Assembly (NCBI RefSeq): GCF_001514285.1
Contig: NZ_KQ949024.1
Span: forward strand, 524,700 to 588,699
Origin: Streptomyces sp. DSM 15324
Lineage (GTDB): Bacteria; Actinomycetota; Actinomycetes; Streptomycetales; Streptomycetaceae
Direction of reading: 5' to 3'
Length of the DNA stretch: 64,000 nucleotides
Program-made: the position numbers and the translations under genes
The notes under the pieces: generated by a model
What the model was told of the DNA's origin: nothing
Databases searched by the model: none
What the model saw: only the letters and a program-made list of their open reading frames with translations
Shown here: in pieces, positions 63,501-64,000 of the stretch
Position numbering within the stretch: the first letter of the stretch is position 1
How the letters are laid out: the number at the start of each line of letters is the position of its first letter

Positions 63501-64000
63501 CGCGGAACACGGTCTGGCCGGTCTCGTCGACGGCGGCCAGCGCTCCGGACGGGGTCCTGCGGACCGTCAGCCCGGTGCTGTGCAGGCCGAAGTCGAGCTG
63601 TTTCAGTGCCTTGTCGGCCGCCGCCTCGGGGGTCTTGACGACCAGGACGTGCTGGAAGCCCTCGACGGTGGCGGTCACCTTGAGGTCCACGTCCGGGAGC
63701 ACATCGGGGTACAGCGCGCTCGCCCCGTCGAGCTGGGGTTTGGGGAGTTTCCCGGGCCAGTCGAGGGAGAGCGACCTGCCGTGTTCGCTGATCGAGACGA
63801 GCGGCCGGCTGCTGCCGCCGCTGGAGAAGTTCATCCGTAACGCGGCGGCCTTCGGGCCCACGGACCCGTCCGCGCGCCGTACCAGGGTCGCGTCGGGCTG
63901 CTGCCAGCCTCCGCCCGGCTTCGCCACCCGTACCGGAATCGAGGATTCTTCCAGGGTGAAGGTGGATCCGTCGGGGTTCGCGAAGACCGTCGTGCGCTCC
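60523..64000 (-). CDS. Surface protein with DNRLRE-like and two LamG-like domains (5' end beyond the window)
   Basis: At least 1159 residues, open to the window edge, so the true start is outside. The visible N-terminal part (ERTTVFANPDGSTFTLEESS) and DNRLRE-like segment (LFIDPTVTWGESERTLLRSD) are the standard opening of actinobacterial wall proteins encoded before RHS genes. A fibronectin-like stretch (PKAPTITFGSPYSSC) follows, then two concanavalin/LamG domains: LVLNGSAGSASTTGPVLETR with VWTHVAGVYDATAKKIYLYV, and the second ending ARIAEVRLFAGAVASSDQID. It ends 112 bases before the RHS start, same strand, so they are probably co-transcribed. It likely binds sugars or displays the RHS protein. 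Confidence 0.88.
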   Translation of the reverse strand, partial: ERTTVFANPDGSTFTLEESSIPVRVAKPGGGWQQPDATLVRRADGSVGPKAAALRMNFSSGGSSRPLVSISEHGRSLSLDWPGKLPKPQLDGASALYPDVLPDVDLKVTATVEGFQHVLVVKTPEAAADKALKQLDFGLHSTGLTVRRTPSGALAAVDETGQTVFRAPTAQMWNSAGRAVAAQHRAAQRLTDSAKAPVPADPQQAAPSGSGIEPGQGDKVARMQVRVSKNAVSVVPDAALLTTTPAADFPLFIDPTVTWGESERTLLRSDGYEDYAWGNGDDNLGKGAGHCSSWSGYYCGPGYTQRLYFEFSPSSLKGKQVLDATFRVTEPWAFQCDPRWVDLVRTNNISSSTTWSSRPKELDWMGDRYVSAGRGSLCDPDSPDAPIEFNDNPEETNENLTPTVRDFAAGKFSRLTLEIRAHDESDTSAWKRFRNDAVLAVDFVGLPGTPTSVGLVTGTGTVCAKTESDPAVVSDPTPLLTATPQTKSGGESGAQLRVAFDLDQKNTDGTWADTSAGNGDERPSTGYVGDGVKQSISWSTLTEGKLYRYRAWVRSYYNSGKSYLSGSSNASTTGWCYFKVDPTAPKAPTITFGSPYSSCTPNACAAAGGPGVKGNWTFAPASGDTNNVSYQYTLSSWTTWPTASGASPSVTVTPDASGTYTLFVRAKDNVGRYGAWSAVDFLVAAGSGPVARYHFDEASGAAADTATAGTTRHPATLSATGAARDDRGRRGLITHDATGQPLATPVTDKGLVLNGSAGSASTTGPVLETRSSYTVSAWAWVDPSSTKTVSLVSQSPSTASPWAKKYSPFVISYGGKWSLRVFSTAGTFSREAEAPFASPKGVWTHVAGVYDATAKKIYLYVNGKQVASADAGTPWSADGSMEIGRVMYGDSYLDNFTGSIDEVTVWQRALTPKEVGDESRLLTAESYAGLELVGDWEAARGRGTTIPDTTSGYGKSLTLEGGAALTDGDMVLDGADDAATVNGPLVDGNGAYTVTTTVALDGAKLATKDIGYTGGVLSQQNSDGLSWGFWYELTGKDTVLDDTTLEEHTVPVGKWHFGSLKDGTFSSVVSDEVAAVDSPVRLTGAYDPLSGTISLYLGHNQNGDAKAFTGVIGSGTFAVGKGYADSAWGHHLPARIAEVRLFAGAVASSDQIDTVIGD

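Overview
The window is high-GC actinobacterial chromosome with GTG and TTG starts, GGAGG-type ribosome binding sites, 4-bp stop/start overlaps and third-position G/C bias. It is almost certainly Streptomyces. Gene content and order recall a stretch of the Streptomyces coelicolor core chromosome: HTH-MurA, aconitase, a sugar-transport/glycosidase block, a ROK regulator with xylFGH, dxs, an amino acid permease, Stealth genes, fadB and thiolase (roughly SCO5998-SCO6027, from memory, not checked by alignment). The 50-64 kb end looks more accessory.

Layout. 1-5.1 kb: a CUT1 sugar ABC transporter, divergent from a GH2 beta-mannosidase coupled to a LacI regulator. 5.2-8.7 kb: a beta-oxidation operon (thiolase and FadB-type multifunctional enzyme). 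8.7-20.1 kb: a cell-surface glycopolymer-like locus, with two Stealth sugar-phosphate transferases (one fused to a GT4 glycosyltransferase), an unknown partner protein, a PIG-L deacetylase fused to a propeller-like module, two free proteins of the same propeller type, and a LytR-CpsA-Psr ligase. 20.2-24.2 kb: NYN/PIN-like protein, APC permease, dxs. 24.4-29.2 kb: xylFGH and a Rok7B7-like ROK regulator. 29.8-42.7 kb: a hemicellulose block with GH92 and GH67, then GH39, a DUF624/YesL protein, an LplABC-type ABC transporter and a divergent acetyl xylan esterase. 42.8-44.2 kb: an AA10 LPMO with CBM2 behind a perfect CebR-type operator. 44.4-50 kb: aconitase, a methyltransferase and an HTH-MurA fusion. 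50.3-52.4 kb: an MMPL transporter, followed by a broken methyltransferase. 52.7-64 kb: two small membrane proteins, a 2173-residue secreted RHS protein with a glycine-zipper tail, and a LamG/DNRLRE surface protein that runs off the window.

How the genes work together. Much of the window concerns plant and fungal polysaccharide use: mannosides at the left, xylose and glucuronoxylan in the middle, cellulose through the LPMO. Candidate operators of several LacI-type classes can be read directly. One 13-bp sequence is shared between the mannosidase and xylan divergent promoters. The Stealth/LCP locus reads as an uncharacterised system that builds or decorates a phosphodiester-linked surface polymer. 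The RHS gene with its two small downstream membrane genes reads as a possible contact toxin with immunity. No tRNA, rRNA, CRISPR array or insertion sequence was recognised.
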